64,000 nt of DNA from Actinomyces culturomici (GTDB lineage Bacteria > Actinomycetota > Actinomycetes > Actinomycetales > Actinomycetaceae): assembly GCF_900499005.1 (NCBI RefSeq), contig NZ_LS991317.1, forward strand, positions 459,696-523,695, read 5' to 3'. The notes below the pieces were generated by a model. That model did not search any database. It was not told the DNA's origin and saw nothing but the letters and a program-made list of their open reading frames with translations. The position numbers were made by a program, and so were the translations under genes. Positions 53,221-62,532 of the stretch are shown here, in pieces. Every line of letters starts with the position of its first letter. The stretch's first letter is position 1.

Positions 53221-54336
53221 TCAGCGGGGATCCGCCAGACCGAGGACGCGGCGGGCGTTGCCCGCGTAGAGTCCGGGAAGAAGCGCGGGATCGAGGTCGG
53301 CGCCGGAGATCGCCCACCGGCCCTGCGGAGGGATCTCGTCGTCGGGCGAGTACTCGAAGGACTCGTCCGCCGTCTCGAGGAAGCGGAAGTAGGTCTCCAG
53401 CGAGCGGTGGTCCACGGGATAGGCGTCGGTGCCGAACAGGACGCGGTCGGGATGGTCGCGGACGAGCCGGCTGAATCGTCGGGGCTGCCGTCCCAGTTCG
53501 GCCAGCCGGCCGGCGATGTCGACGACGAGGTTCGGGGCGGCGGCCAGGAGCCGGTCGACGCGGTCGAGGTCCTCGGCGGCGCAGCCGACGTGCGCGCCGA
53601 TGACCCGCGTGCCGGGAATGGCGGCGAGCAGGGCCTCGAAGGCGTCCAGCAGGCGGTCGAAGGACGGATAGCGGGTCCGGTCGGCCCGCGACCACTCGGG
53701 CACCGAGGCGAGTTCGTCGAAGCGCTCGTTGCGCGCGTCGATCGGGTCGAAGAAGGCCTTGGGATCGGCGATGTGGACGAGGACGGGGAGGCCGAGCTCT
53801 CCGGCGAGCGTGAGGATCTCGACCACCGCCGGATCGTCGGGCATCACGAGCGTCCCGGCGCCGTCCACAACCTCGAGGCCGAGGTTCTTCCAGACCTTGA
53901 GGCCCCGGGCGCCGCGGTCGGCGGACTCGTGCAGTTGCGAGGAGAGGGTCCGCAGGCCGTCCGGCTCGGACAGCAGGTCCCAGTCGGCCTGGCAGAAGGT
54001 GAGGAAACGCCCCGGGTGCGCCAGATCGTATCGCTCCAGGTTCGCCGTGAGCTCCGCGCCCCACAGGCCGTCCAGATTGACCATGGTCTGGACGTTCGTC
54101 TGGTCCATGAGGTCGAGGAGCGCCCCGACGTCCGGCGCGCACCAATCCGGCGTGAGCCAGCGTCCGAGGTGGTTGTGGACGTCGATCGCGGGAACGCTCG
54201 CCTGCGCCACCGGAGAGCGGGAGGCCACCAGCTGGGATCGGGGGGTCCATTCGACGAGCCTGAGATCCGGCGTCTCCGGGGCGGCGGCGGGCATGGAGCG
54301 CCCCTCATGGCCGGGAGGCGTGGAAGCGACGGACAT
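53221..54336 (-). CDS. Amidohydrolase-2 family metal-dependent hydrolase
   Basis: A 371-residue TIM-barrel hydrolase. Metal ligands: HNH in AIDVHNHLG, His in LVHIADP, His in VIGAHVGC and Asp in VLFGTDAYP. Not of the NagA/AgaA deacetylase family, but a deacylase or lactonase role in the pathway is possible. ATG 54336 follows AGGAG by 6 bases; the open frame extends further upstream without a ribosome site. First gene of the leftward operon, reading away from the binding-protein gene. Confidence 0.78.
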   Translation of the reverse strand: MSVASTPPGHEGRSMPAAAPETPDLRLVEWTPRSQLVASRSPVAQASVPAIDVHNHLGRWLTPDWCAPDVGALLDLMDQTNVQTMVNLDGLWGAELTANLERYDLAHPGRFLTFCQADWDLLSEPDGLRTLSSQLHESADRGARGLKVWKNLGLEVVDGAGTLVMPDDPAVVEILTLAGELGLPVLVHIADPKAFFDPIDARNERFDELASVPEWSRADRTRYPSFDRLLDAFEALLAAIPGTRVIGAHVGCAAEDLDRVDRLLAAAPNLVVDIAGRLAELGRQPRRFSRLVRDHPDRVLFGTDAYPVDHRSLETYFRFLETADESFEYSPDDEIPPQGRWAISGADLDPALLPGLYAGNARRVLGLADPR

Positions 54337-54451
54337 CGAGACTCCTGACAGGACAGCGTGGGTGTGAGGCGGCCGGCGAGGCTCGTCCGGGAGCTGCTCG
54401 CACCGCCAAGCATGACAAGCTCTGACCCGTCCGTTCATCAAATAGATCAAA

Positions 54452-54471
54452 TCGCTCAACAAAACGAGCGA
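54452..54471. promoter_or_regulatory. Putative DeoR-regulator operator, site 1
   Basis: TCGCTC-N8-GAGCGA in the 295-base divergent region between the amidohydrolase and binding-protein operons. The same half-sites occur at 59886-59906. Nothing else in this region was recognised apart from AT-rich promoter-like sequence around 54430-54450. Confidence 0.62.
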
Positions 54472-54631
54472 TATGACCAGATTGGATGACGGCGACGTTG
54501 AGCGCCGTCACACTATGAGGGGAAGCGGGCCTCCTCGCCCCACATCACGGCCTGGTTGCGCCGGGCAGAGACGGGCTGCGGCCGGCCGGGACAGGCGAAG
54601 AATTGATGGTCCAATCAAAGGGGAGATCGTC

Positions 54632-55960
54632 ATGAACCACAGCACACGACCAGGACGCCGGTGGGCCTCCTCCATGGTCACTGCCGCCGCCCTGCTCGCG
54701 GGGACCGTGGGGCTGTCGGCCTGCTCCTCGCAGGACCAGGGCTCCGCCGCGCTGGATCCCGACGCCGACGTCACGTTGACGTGGTGGACCGGGCAGAACG
54801 ACCAGGCGGAGACGATCCTCGAGGGACTCGCCGAGGAGTTCCACCAGGACCACCCCAACGTCACCATCAAGGTCTCCTCGGGCGCGTCCTCGACCGAGGA
54901 CCTGCTCCAGAAGCTCTCCTCCTCGTTCGTCGGGGGAACCTACCCGGACATCTCCTATGCGTTCGGATCCTGGGCCAGCGAGCTGGCGGGGTCCGGGCGG
55001 ACGCTGGACATCTCCGACAAGGTCTCCAACCCGGCCGTCGGATGGGACCAGTTCTCCCAGGCCGCCACCGCCACCGCCCAGCCCACCGGCGAGGCGGTCA
55101 TCGGGTTCCCCTCGGTCGTCGACAACATCTCCTTGATCTACAACAAGACGGTCTTCGATCGGGCCGGTGTCGCCTACCCCACCGACGACTGGACCTGGGA
55201 CGACTTCAGGACGGCGGCGCAGGAGCTCACGGACCCCTCCACGACGACCTACGGCTACGCCTACTCGGTCTCGGGCTCCGAGGAGACGACGTGGCAGTTC
55301 TGGCCGCACCTGTGGCAGAACGGCGGGCAGATCCTGGACGAGGCCGGCACGACGGCCACGTTCGACTCCCCGGTCGGCGTCCAGGCTCTGACCTTCCTGC
55401 GGGACATGGCCGTCGAGGACCAGTCCGTGTACCTGGACCAGACCGACACGAAGTTCGGCCAGATCTTCGCCAGCGATCAGATCGGCATGATGACGTCCGG
55501 GCCGTGGATGCTCTACGACCTGCAGAAGGCGGGAACGAGTTACGGCGTCACCCAGCTGCCCGGAACGGACGGCCGCCACACCACCATCTCCGGCGCCGAC
55601 CTGTGGGTCCTCTTCGACCACCAGGACGCCAATCGCTCCCACTGGGCCTACGAGTTCACGAAGTGGCTGACCGACCCGGCCCAGGACGTCCGATGGAACG
55701 TCGCCTATGGCAACCTCCCGCTGCGCGAATCGGAGATCGACTCGCCCGAGTTCCAGGAGCAGGTCGCCGCCATGCCGGGCCTGGACGTCATGGCGAAGAA
55801 CAGCCAGAACGCGACGATCCCGCGTCCGACGGTCCCCGGGTACGTCAGGCTCTCGGAGGCGGTCGGAACGGCGATCTCGGAGGTCCTTCAGGGCCAGGGC
55901 GATCCCACGGAGAAGCTCCATGAGGCCGCGACGGAATCGACGGAGGCGTTGTCCCAGTGA
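54632..55960 (+). CDS. Extracellular sugar-binding lipoprotein
   Basis: A 442-residue ABC solute-binding protein. The signal peptide ends at the lipobox VGLSACSS. The mature part has LTWWTGQNDQAETILEGL and the central IYNKTVFDRAGV. An AAAGGGGAG site precedes ATG 54632; the longer open frame starts in the promoter. Its stop overlaps the first permease gene (GTGA). Substrate inferred as oligosaccharides released by the GH114 lipoprotein. Confidence 0.9.
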   Translation: MNHSTRPGRRWASSMVTAAALLAGTVGLSACSSQDQGSAALDPDADVTLTWWTGQNDQAETILEGLAEEFHQDHPNVTIKVSSGASSTEDLLQKLSSSFVGGTYPDISYAFGSWASELAGSGRTLDISDKVSNPAVGWDQFSQAATATAQPTGEAVIGFPSVVDNISLIYNKTVFDRAGVAYPTDDWTWDDFRTAAQELTDPSTTTYGYAYSVSGSEETTWQFWPHLWQNGGQILDEAGTTATFDSPVGVQALTFLRDMAVEDQSVYLDQTDTKFGQIFASDQIGMMTSGPWMLYDLQKAGTSYGVTQLPGTDGRHTTISGADLWVLFDHQDANRSHWAYEFTKWLTDPAQDVRWNVAYGNLPLRESEIDSPEFQEQVAAMPGLDVMAKNSQNATIPRPTVPGYVRLSEAVGTAISEVLQGQGDPTEKLHEAATESTEALSQ

Positions 55961-56877
55961 CCATCGCACAGCCGAAAGCGCCGAGCGATCGCGCGCTGAG
56001 CCGGCGCCATCTCGGCGAGACGCTGGCGGGCTGGGGGTTCACGGCCCCGGCCACGCTCATCGTCCTGGGGCTGTCCATCTTCCCCGCGATCTGGGCCCTC
56101 GTGCTCTCGTTCCAGAAGTGGAACGGGTTCTCCCAGGCCGAGGGCGTGGGGGTCGCGAACTACCAGGGGATGCTCACCGATGCGGAACTGAGGTCCGCCG
56201 TCGGCCACACCCTGGTGTACACGGCCCTCTTCGTCCCGGCGTCGGTCCTGCTGGGCCTGGTCCTCGCGGTGGCGCTCAACCGGAAGATCCGCTTCATCGG
56301 GATCTACCGGACGCTGATCTTCGTGCCCTTCGTCGTGTCGGCCTCGGCGACGGGCATCCTGACGACCTATCTGTTCAATCCGCAGTACGGGCTGGTCAAC
56401 AACGTCCTGAGAGCGGTCGGCCTGCCGCCGCAGGGCTGGCTGGAGAACCCGCATCAGGCGATGCTCGTCATCGCGATTATGTCGCTGTGGGGCCAGGCCG
56501 CCTTCACGACGGTCATCTACCTGGCCGCGCTCCAGGACATCCCGGCCGAGCTCACCGAGGCGGCGCGCGTGGACGGCGCCACGAAGTGGCAGGCCTTCTG
56601 GCACGTCACGTTCCCGCAGTTGGCGCCCATCACGGTGTTCGTCGCCATCTGGCAGACGATCGGGGCGATCCAGTTGTTCGACGTCGTCTACACGACGACG
56701 CGCGGCGGGCCCCTGAAGTCCACCCAGACCGTCGTCTACTACCTGTGGAAGAAGGCGTTCACCGAACTCGACTTCGGCTACGCCTCGGCGGTCGCCTACG
56801 GGCTGTTCTTCGTGACGCTGGCGCTGACCGTCGCGGTCGCGGTGTATTCCCGGAAGAAGGATGTGGGCGGGCTGTGA
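55957..56877 (+). CDS. ABC sugar permease, MalF type
   Basis: A 306-residue permease; EAA loop TEAARVDGATKWQAFWHVTFP. Starts at GTG 55957 overlapping the upstream stop, and its own stop overlaps the next start (GTGA), so translation is tightly coupled. No ATPase gene nearby. Confidence 0.88.
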   Translation: MTIAQPKAPSDRALSRRHLGETLAGWGFTAPATLIVLGLSIFPAIWALVLSFQKWNGFSQAEGVGVANYQGMLTDAELRSAVGHTLVYTALFVPASVLLGLVLAVALNRKIRFIGIYRTLIFVPFVVSASATGILTTYLFNPQYGLVNNVLRAVGLPPQGWLENPHQAMLVIAIMSLWGQAAFTTVIYLAALQDIPAELTEAARVDGATKWQAFWHVTFPQLAPITVFVAIWQTIGAIQLFDVVYTTTRGGPLKSTQTVVYYLWKKAFTELDFGYASAVAYGLFFVTLALTVAVAVYSRKKDVGGL

Positions 56878-57821
56878 CGATCACCAGGGAGGCTCCCTCA
56901 ATGGATGCCGGCAATCAGACGGCCCCCGCCGTGGACGTGCTCCGCGCCACCGGGGCGGACGGCCCGCGAGACGCCCGCCCCGGTGGCGCGGCCCCGCGGA
57001 GGAGGCGCCGCAGCACGGAGTGGCGCTGGCACCTGGTGCTGGCCCCCACGGCGCTGGTCTTCTCGATCCCGTTCGTCGACATGTTCCTGACGTCGCTGAC
57101 ACCGGAGTCGGAGCTCAACCGCTTCCCCCGCAGCTTCATCCCCTCGTCCTTCACGTTCGCCGGATACGAGAAGCTCTTCGGGACCACCGACATCCTGCAC
57201 TGGCTGGGCAACTCGTTGATCGTGTCCACGACCTCGGTGATCTCGCAGGTCGTGCTGTGCTCCCTGGCCGGCTACGGGTTCGCGCGCCTGAAGTTCCCGG
57301 GCCGCACGCTGGGGTTCCTGGGGATCATGGGAACGATCATGATCCCCACCCAGCTGCTGATGGTCCCGATGTACGTGATGTACGCGCGGGTGGGCCTGGT
57401 CGACACGCTCGGCGCGGCGATCGTGCCCTGGCTGGCGTCGTCGTTCGGGATCTTCCTCATGAGGCAGTTCTTCCTCTCGATCCCCCAGGAGATGGAGGAG
57501 GCCGCCCGGCTCGACGGCTGTTCGCGCCTGCGGACCTTCTGGCACGTGATCCTTCCTCTGGCGCGGCCCGCGCTGGCGACGCTGGCGATCTTCGCGCTGC
57601 TCGATTCGTGGAACGATCTGGTGTGGCCGCTCATCGCGATCAACGACGACTCCTGGTACACGATCCAGTTGGGGATCGCCAACTTCCAGGGAGGGCGCCG
57701 GACGGATTGGGCGCTCCTGATGTGCGCGAACGTGGTCGCCACGTTGCCGCTCATGCTGTTCTTCACCGTGGCGCAGAAACAGTTCCTGGCCACCATGACG
57801 TCCTCGGGAGTGAAGGGATGA
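56874..57821 (+). CDS. ABC sugar permease, MalG type
   Basis: A 315-residue permease with a basic, Pro/Arg-rich cytoplasmic N-terminus of about 45 residues before helix 1. EAA loop MEEAARLDGCSRLRTFWHVIL. GTG 56874 is used; ATG 56901 is an alternative. The stop overlaps the kinase start (ATGA). Confidence 0.87.
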   Translation: MTITREAPSMDAGNQTAPAVDVLRATGADGPRDARPGGAAPRRRRRSTEWRWHLVLAPTALVFSIPFVDMFLTSLTPESELNRFPRSFIPSSFTFAGYEKLFGTTDILHWLGNSLIVSTTSVISQVVLCSLAGYGFARLKFPGRTLGFLGIMGTIMIPTQLLMVPMYVMYARVGLVDTLGAAIVPWLASSFGIFLMRQFFLSIPQEMEEAARLDGCSRLRTFWHVILPLARPALATLAIFALLDSWNDLVWPLIAINDDSWYTIQLGIANFQGGRRTDWALLMCANVVATLPLMLFFTVAQKQFLATMTSSGVKG

Positions 57822-58798
57822 GGAGGGAGGTGCCGGGGATGGGGAGCGCCGAGGCGCGCCCGGTCGTCGTCGTCGGCGATGCGAATCCGGACCTCGTGGT
57901 CCGCGGGGACGTCGTCCCGCGCTTCGGCCAGGCGGAGGTGCTCGCCGACTCGGCGGATCTCGCGGTGGGAGGGTCGGCCGCGATCGTGGCGATGGGCCTG
58001 GCGCGGCTGGGCGTGCCGACCTCGTTGATCTCACGGGTCGGCGCGGATGTCTTCGGCGGCCTGGTGAGCGACGGGCTCCGGGAGCGCGGCGTCGATCTCA
58101 GGCACCTCGGCGTGGATCCCGACGTGCCGACGGGCCTGTCCGTCGTCTTGTCGAGGCTGGAGGACCGCGCCATCCTGACGGTGCCCGGGACGATCCCCCT
58201 GCTCGACCCGGCGGACGTGGAGCGCGCGCTGGAGGCGCTTCCCGAGCCGGGGCACCTGCACGTCGCCTCCTTCTTCCTGCAGCCGGCGCTGGCGAGGGGT
58301 CTTCCGCAGATTCTCGCCCGCGCGCGCGAAAAGGGGTGGACGACCAGCCTGGACACGAACTGGGACCCGTCGGAGCAGTGGGAGGGCGTCGACGCCGTGC
58401 TGGGAGGTGTCGATGTCCTGTTGCCCAACCGGAACGAGCTGCGGGCGATCGGCGGCGCGCTCGGGGGCCCCTCCCCGCGGGACGACGCCGGCATGGCGGC
58501 GTGGATCGCGGCGTTCGGCCCGACGGTGGTGGTCAAGGACGGCGCCGAGGGCGCCTGGTCCGTCGGCCCGGACGGCGTGACGGTCCGCGTGGCCGCGTTC
58601 GATGTCGAAGTGGTCGACACGACGGGGGCCGGGGACAGCTTCGACGCGGGCTATCTGGCGGCCTGCGCCCATGGGGTCCTCGATGAGCGCACGCGGCTGC
58701 GGTGGGCGGTGGGAGCCGGATCGCTGTCCACGCGCGGGACGGGCGGCAGCGATCGCCAGGCGACGCAGGAGGAACTCCTCCGGCTCCTGGCGGGCTGA
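57818..58798 (+). CDS. PfkB-family sugar kinase
   Basis: A 326-residue ribokinase-like enzyme. Motifs: VVGDANPDLVVRGD, GGSAAIVAMGLARLG and the catalytic VVDTTGAGDSFDAGYLAA. Coupled to the transporter operon, so it probably phosphorylates the imported sugar after hydrolysis; a galactosamine- or GalNAc-6-kinase role (AgaK-like) would complete the pathway. This is inference. Confidence 0.83.
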   Translation: MRREVPGMGSAEARPVVVVGDANPDLVVRGDVVPRFGQAEVLADSADLAVGGSAAIVAMGLARLGVPTSLISRVGADVFGGLVSDGLRERGVDLRHLGVDPDVPTGLSVVLSRLEDRAILTVPGTIPLLDPADVERALEALPEPGHLHVASFFLQPALARGLPQILARAREKGWTTSLDTNWDPSEQWEGVDAVLGGVDVLLPNRNELRAIGGALGGPSPRDDAGMAAWIAAFGPTVVVKDGAEGAWSVGPDGVTVRVAAFDVEVVDTTGAGDSFDAGYLAACAHGVLDERTRLRWAVGAGSLSTRGTGGSDRQATQEELLRLLAG

Positions 58799-58920
58799 CC
58801 CGACCGGTGAGGCCGGTGCCGGTTCCGGCCCGTCTCTCACCAGGCACCCGATCGGGCTTCGTGCCGACCAGGGTCGGCGGCCCTCACCCGTGCCGACGGA
58901 GCCGTTCCGCAGTCGGGATC

Positions 58921-58977
58921 GACGAGGGCGACGCCCCTGCGCGGACCCCTCGTCCCGTGAGCGGGATCGCCCTCGTC
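58921..58977. terminator. Long-armed hairpin between convergent kinase and deoR genes
   Basis: Arms GACGAGGGCGA (58921-58931) and TCGCCCTCGTC (58967-58977) with a further inner pairing. A close relative with the same arm sequence lies at 62317-62372, so these are recurring intergenic hairpins. Confidence 0.6.
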
Positions 58978-59017
58978 AATGGGCTGCGGTCGCGGGACCT
59001 GGCGGCACGGCGCCGGA

Positions 59018-59830
59018 TCACGCCCGGGCGAACTGGACGTCGACGCCGGCCGCCTGGATCGCGGCGATCTCGGCCGGATCGGCGGACTCGTCCGTCACCA
59101 GCACGTCGACCTCGTCTAGATCGGCCACCTTCGCCAGCGTGGCGCGCCCGACCTTCGATCCGTCGGCCACGACGACGACGCGTTCCGCGCGGGCCACCAT
59201 GGCGTGGTTCGTTCGGGCCTCGGTCTCGTCGTAGGTGGTGGCCCCGCCGCGCACGCTGATCCCGTCGGTGCCCAGGAAGGCCGTTCCGAAGTTGATGTTG
59301 TTGAAGGTCGCCTCCGAGATCGCTCCGACGGCCTCCAGGGAGCTGGACCGGACGGCTCCGCCCGTCATGATGACCGTGACGGTGCCATGGGTGGCCAGCT
59401 CGGTGGCCGTGGTCAGCGAGTTGGTGACGATGGCCAGCCCCGGCCGTTGGGCGAGCGCCCGGGCGACGGCGGCGGCGGTGGTGCCTCCGCCGATGGCCAC
59501 CGAGTAGCGTCCGTCGGGGATGAGCCGTGCGGCGTGCTGGGCGATGCGCATCTTCTCGTCATGGAACTGGGCGTCGCGCAGAAGGACGGAGACCTCGTTC
59601 ATGTAGTCCAGGGCGCAGGCCCCTCCGTGCGTGCGCACGATGAGGCCGCGGTCCTCGAGGGCCGTGAGGTCGCGTCGCACGGTGGCGGGGGAGACTCCCA
59701 GATCGCGGACCAGTGCGGCGAGGTGCACCTCGCCGCGGGTGTTGACGGCGTCGAGCAACCGGGACATCCGGTCGGTGCGTTTGGCGGAACCGGTGCGGGT
59801 CTGATCGACTGCTGTCTGCGACGATGTCAT
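59018..59830 (-). CDS. DeoR-family regulator (AgaR/LacR-like)
   Basis: A 270-residue regulator. The N-terminal winged HTH reads LAALVRDLGVSPATVRRDLTALEDRG, with the conserved IVRTHGGA after it. The sugar-phosphate-binding DeoRC domain follows, with VAIGGGTTAAAVARAL and VVADGSKVGR. ATG 59830 gives the standard distance to the HTH; the longer frame is antisense to the GH4 gene. It diverges from the GH4-GH114 operon, with a palindrome between, and probably represses both halves of the locus. Confidence 0.87.
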   Translation of the reverse strand: MTSSQTAVDQTRTGSAKRTDRMSRLLDAVNTRGEVHLAALVRDLGVSPATVRRDLTALEDRGLIVRTHGGACALDYMNEVSVLLRDAQFHDEKMRIAQHAARLIPDGRYSVAIGGGTTAAAVARALAQRPGLAIVTNSLTTATELATHGTVTVIMTGGAVRSSSLEAVGAISEATFNNINFGTAFLGTDGISVRGGATTYDETEARTNHAMVARAERVVVVADGSKVGRATLAKVADLDEVDVLVTDESADPAEIAAIQAAGVDVQFARA

Positions 59831-59885
59831 CGAGGTCCTCCGGAAGGCCGCCACCCCGACGGCCCGGCGCCGGGGAGCGCATTGG

Positions 59886-59906
59886 TCGCTCACCAAAGGT
59901 GAGCGA
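59886..59906. promoter_or_regulatory. Putative DeoR-regulator operator, site 2
   Basis: A palindrome with 9-bp arms TCGCTCACC and GGTGAGCGA around AAA, between the divergent deoR and GH4 starts. It shares TCGCTC/GAGCGA with the site at 54452-54471. Confidence 0.7.
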
Positions 59907-59965
59907 TTCGTGAAGAATACGAGCATAGTCTTGCACACATCGATCATCGTGTCCATGATGAGGGC

Positions 59966-61282
59966 ATGGTCACCATTGCATTCATCGGCGCGGGAAGCGT
60001 CGTCTTCACCCGCGAGCTCGCCACCGACATCCTGCGCTACCCGGAGCTGTCCGATGTGCGCTTCGCCCTGTACGACATCGATCCCGAGCGGCTGTCGGTC
60101 GCGGCTCGGACCGTCGAGCAGGTGAGCAGGCAGCTCGGCGCCGCGGCCCAGGTGGTGGCCACGCTGGACCGCCGCGAGGCGCTCGCGGGAGCGGACTTCG
60201 TCGTCGACATGATCCAGGTCGGAGGCATCGACGCCACCCTGAAGGACCTGGAGATCCCGGCCCGATTCGGTCTGCGCCAGACGATCGGCGACACGACCGG
60301 CGTGGGCGGGGTCTTCCGCGCCCTGCGCACGTTCCCGGTGCTGACCGACATCGCGCGCGACATGATGGAGATCTGCCCGGACGCCTGGTTCCTCAACTAC
60401 ACGAATCCCATGGCGATGAACGTGTGGTGGACGTCCGTGGTCGCCCCGGAGCTCAAGACCGTCGGCCTGTGCCACAGCGTGTACTGGACCGCCCACGATC
60501 TGGGCGAGCTGATCGGCGTCCCCGTCGAGGAGACCACCTATCGCGCGGCCGGCGTCAACCATCAGGCCTGGCTTCTGGAATGGAAGCGGAACGGCGAGAG
60601 CCTCTACCCGCTGCTGCGGGACAGGATCCGCGAGGACCCCGGGATGGAGCGCCGCGTGCGCGTCGAGATCTTCCGCCGCATCGGCTACTACCCGACGGAG
60701 ACCAGCGAGCACTCCTCGGAGTACCTGCCGTGGTTCCTCCGCTCCGATGAGCAGATCGAGCGCTATCGCCTGACCCCGCTGGAGTACGCGCAGATCAGCC
60801 GCGACAATGTGGCGGAGTTCGAGCAGACCGAGCGGATCCTTGACGCGGGCGGCGACCTGGAGCTCGACGACAGCGCCAGCGAGTACGCCCCCCAGATCAT
60901 CCACTCCCTGGTCACGGGGGCCGAGCGCGAGATCCACGTCAACGTCCCCAACAGGGGCCTCATCGACAACCTGCCCCAGGGCGCCGTCGTCGAGGTCCCC
61001 GCCCGCGTCGACGCGCATGGGGTCCATCCGATCGCGATGGGGTGCCTGCCGGTGCAGTGCGCCGCCCTCAACCAGCCGTATCTGTCGGTCAACCGGCTCA
61101 CAGTGGAGGCGGCGCGCACCGGGAACCCGCAGTTGATCAGGCAGGCCGTCCTGATGGACGCCAACGCGAATTCGACGCTGACGCCCCGCCAGATCTGGCA
61201 GCTGTGCAACGAGATGGTCGCCGCCCACGGCGATCTGCTCCCCGCGCCCCTGCGGGCCCAGATCTCGCCGGACAGGCTCTGA
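59966..61282 (+). CDS. GH4 glycosidase, alpha-galactosidase-like
   Basis: A 438-residue NAD- and metal-dependent glycosidase. The Rossmann start VTIAFIGAGSVVFTREL, the catalytic region FLNYTNPMAMNVW, the metal Cys in VGLCHSVYW and the His in GVNHQAWLL are all present, as in MelA-type enzymes. GH4 enzymes cleave by a redox mechanism and act on alpha-linked galacto-sugars, some with amino groups. Here it probably hydrolyses imported oligosaccharides. It has no signal peptide and is followed by the GH114 gene after 23 bases. Confidence 0.9.
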   Translation: MVTIAFIGAGSVVFTRELATDILRYPELSDVRFALYDIDPERLSVAARTVEQVSRQLGAAAQVVATLDRREALAGADFVVDMIQVGGIDATLKDLEIPARFGLRQTIGDTTGVGGVFRALRTFPVLTDIARDMMEICPDAWFLNYTNPMAMNVWWTSVVAPELKTVGLCHSVYWTAHDLGELIGVPVEETTYRAAGVNHQAWLLEWKRNGESLYPLLRDRIREDPGMERRVRVEIFRRIGYYPTETSEHSSEYLPWFLRSDEQIERYRLTPLEYAQISRDNVAEFEQTERILDAGGDLELDDSASEYAPQIIHSLVTGAEREIHVNVPNRGLIDNLPQGAVVEVPARVDAHGVHPIAMGCLPVQCAALNQPYLSVNRLTVEAARTGNPQLIRQAVLMDANANSTLTPRQIWQLCNEMVAAHGDLLPAPLRAQISPDRL

Positions 61283-61305
61283 CGGACACCCCGAGGAGGA
61301 GCGGC

Positions 61306-62193
61306 ATGGTGAGCGCACCGACATCGCGGTTCGCGGGTCTGTCCGCGGCCGCGCTCCTCCTCGGGGTCCTCGCGGCCGCATCCCTGTCCGCCTGCGGGCA
61401 GCAGCGGAGCGCCGTACCGCCGACGTCCGGGGCGACGCCCGACCTGCCGCCGGTCTCCGGCGTCTTCGACTACCAGCTGGGAGGCGCGTCCGATGCCGTC
61501 GACGTCGACGGAGAGCCGGTGCGCCCCGACGTCGTGGTCCGCGATTCGACGGCGCCTCCCCTGGAGGGCGCGTACAGCATCTGCTACCTGAACGGCTTCC
61601 AGACGCAGCCGGACGCGGCGGAGCACTGGCGGACCGAGCATCCTGACTTGCTCCTGCGGGATGAGGGCGCCACACCGGCCGCCGACCCGGACTGGCCCGA
61701 CGAATTCGTCTTGGATCCCACGACCCCCCGGCAGCGCGAGGGCATCTTGGCCGTCGTCGGCCCGTGGATCGACGCCTGCGCGTCCGCGGGATTCCAGGCC
61801 GTCGAGTTCGACAATCTGGACAGCTGGACCAGATTCGACGGGGTGGACCGCGCGGGGGCCCTCGAGCTGGCGCAGGCGTATGTGGACCGGGCGCACCGGG
61901 TGGGCCTGGCCGCGGCCCAGAAGAACACGGCGGAACTGGGCACCGACGGGCGCGACCTCATCGGGTTCGATTTCGCGATCGCGGAGTCCTGCGCGGTCTG
62001 GGGCGAGTGCGGCGGCTACGGCGACGTGTACGGCGATCACGTCCTCGACATCGAGTATCCGGAGGAGCTCGCCGATGCGGGAATGACGTTCGCAGACGTC
62101 TGCGCGTCGAGCGACCGGGCTCCGCTGACCCTCCTGCGCGACCGGGATCTGGTTCCGCCGGGCGCGGAGGGCCACGTCTTCGACTGGTGCTGA
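61306..62193 (+). CDS. GH114 endo-alpha-1,4-polygalactosaminidase-like lipoprotein
   Basis: A 295-residue surface lipoprotein. The signal ends in the lipobox SLSAC. The barrel contains ICYLNGFQTQPDAAEHWR, GFQAVEFDNLDSW (probable catalytic acid region), AAAQKNTAE and FDFAIAESCAVWGECGGY, which together are the GH114 signature. GH114 enzymes such as fungal Ega3 cut alpha-1,4-linked galactosamine polymers (galactosaminogalactan, Pel). GAGGAGGA precedes ATG 61306. It would act outside the cell to feed the ABC importer. Substrate is predicted from the family. Confidence 0.85.
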   Translation: MVSAPTSRFAGLSAAALLLGVLAAASLSACGQQRSAVPPTSGATPDLPPVSGVFDYQLGGASDAVDVDGEPVRPDVVVRDSTAPPLEGAYSICYLNGFQTQPDAAEHWRTEHPDLLLRDEGATPAADPDWPDEFVLDPTTPRQREGILAVVGPWIDACASAGFQAVEFDNLDSWTRFDGVDRAGALELAQAYVDRAHRVGLAAAQKNTAELGTDGRDLIGFDFAIAESCAVWGECGGYGDVYGDHVLDIEYPEELADAGMTFADVCASSDRAPLTLLRDRDLVPPGAEGHVFDWC

Positions 62194-62316
62194 TCGCCGG
62201 TCCGGCGCCTTCGCAAAGCCCCGGACGGCGGTCTTCGGGGTCCCGCGGACCTTCCCGGGGCCGCGTCTCCGACGGCTCCCGGCCGTCGGTTTCGTGCCCG
62301 TCGCGGAGTCCCCCTC

Positions 62317-62372
62317 GACGAGGGCGGCCCCGCGCACGGGACGGCAGGTCCGCGCGGGGCGCCGCCCTCGTC
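62317..62372. terminator. Long-armed hairpin after the GH114 gene
   Basis: Arms GACGAGGGCGGC (62317-62328) and GCCGCCCTCGTC (62361-62372), closely related to the hairpin at 58921-58977. It lies in a 339-base gap (62194-62532) in which I recognise no gene. Confidence 0.58.
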
Positions 62373-62532
62373 AACCAGAGTGGGAACCGAACTCGCGACG
62401 GAAGAGAACCGAAGTCGGCTCCAGAAGGGGCGCGGCGCCACTGGCGGTCCGAGTCGTGTGCGCCCCTCTTGCCGCCTCCCGCCCAGCGGACGCGGGCGGC
62501 GCGCCCGACGGCGAGGGTGGCACGATCGGATC

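Noticed and set aside
56861-58798. 645-residue fusion of permease and kinase
   Set aside because: The first part is a shadow of the permease gene in another frame; the kinase starts at ATG 57818 with an ATGA overlap.
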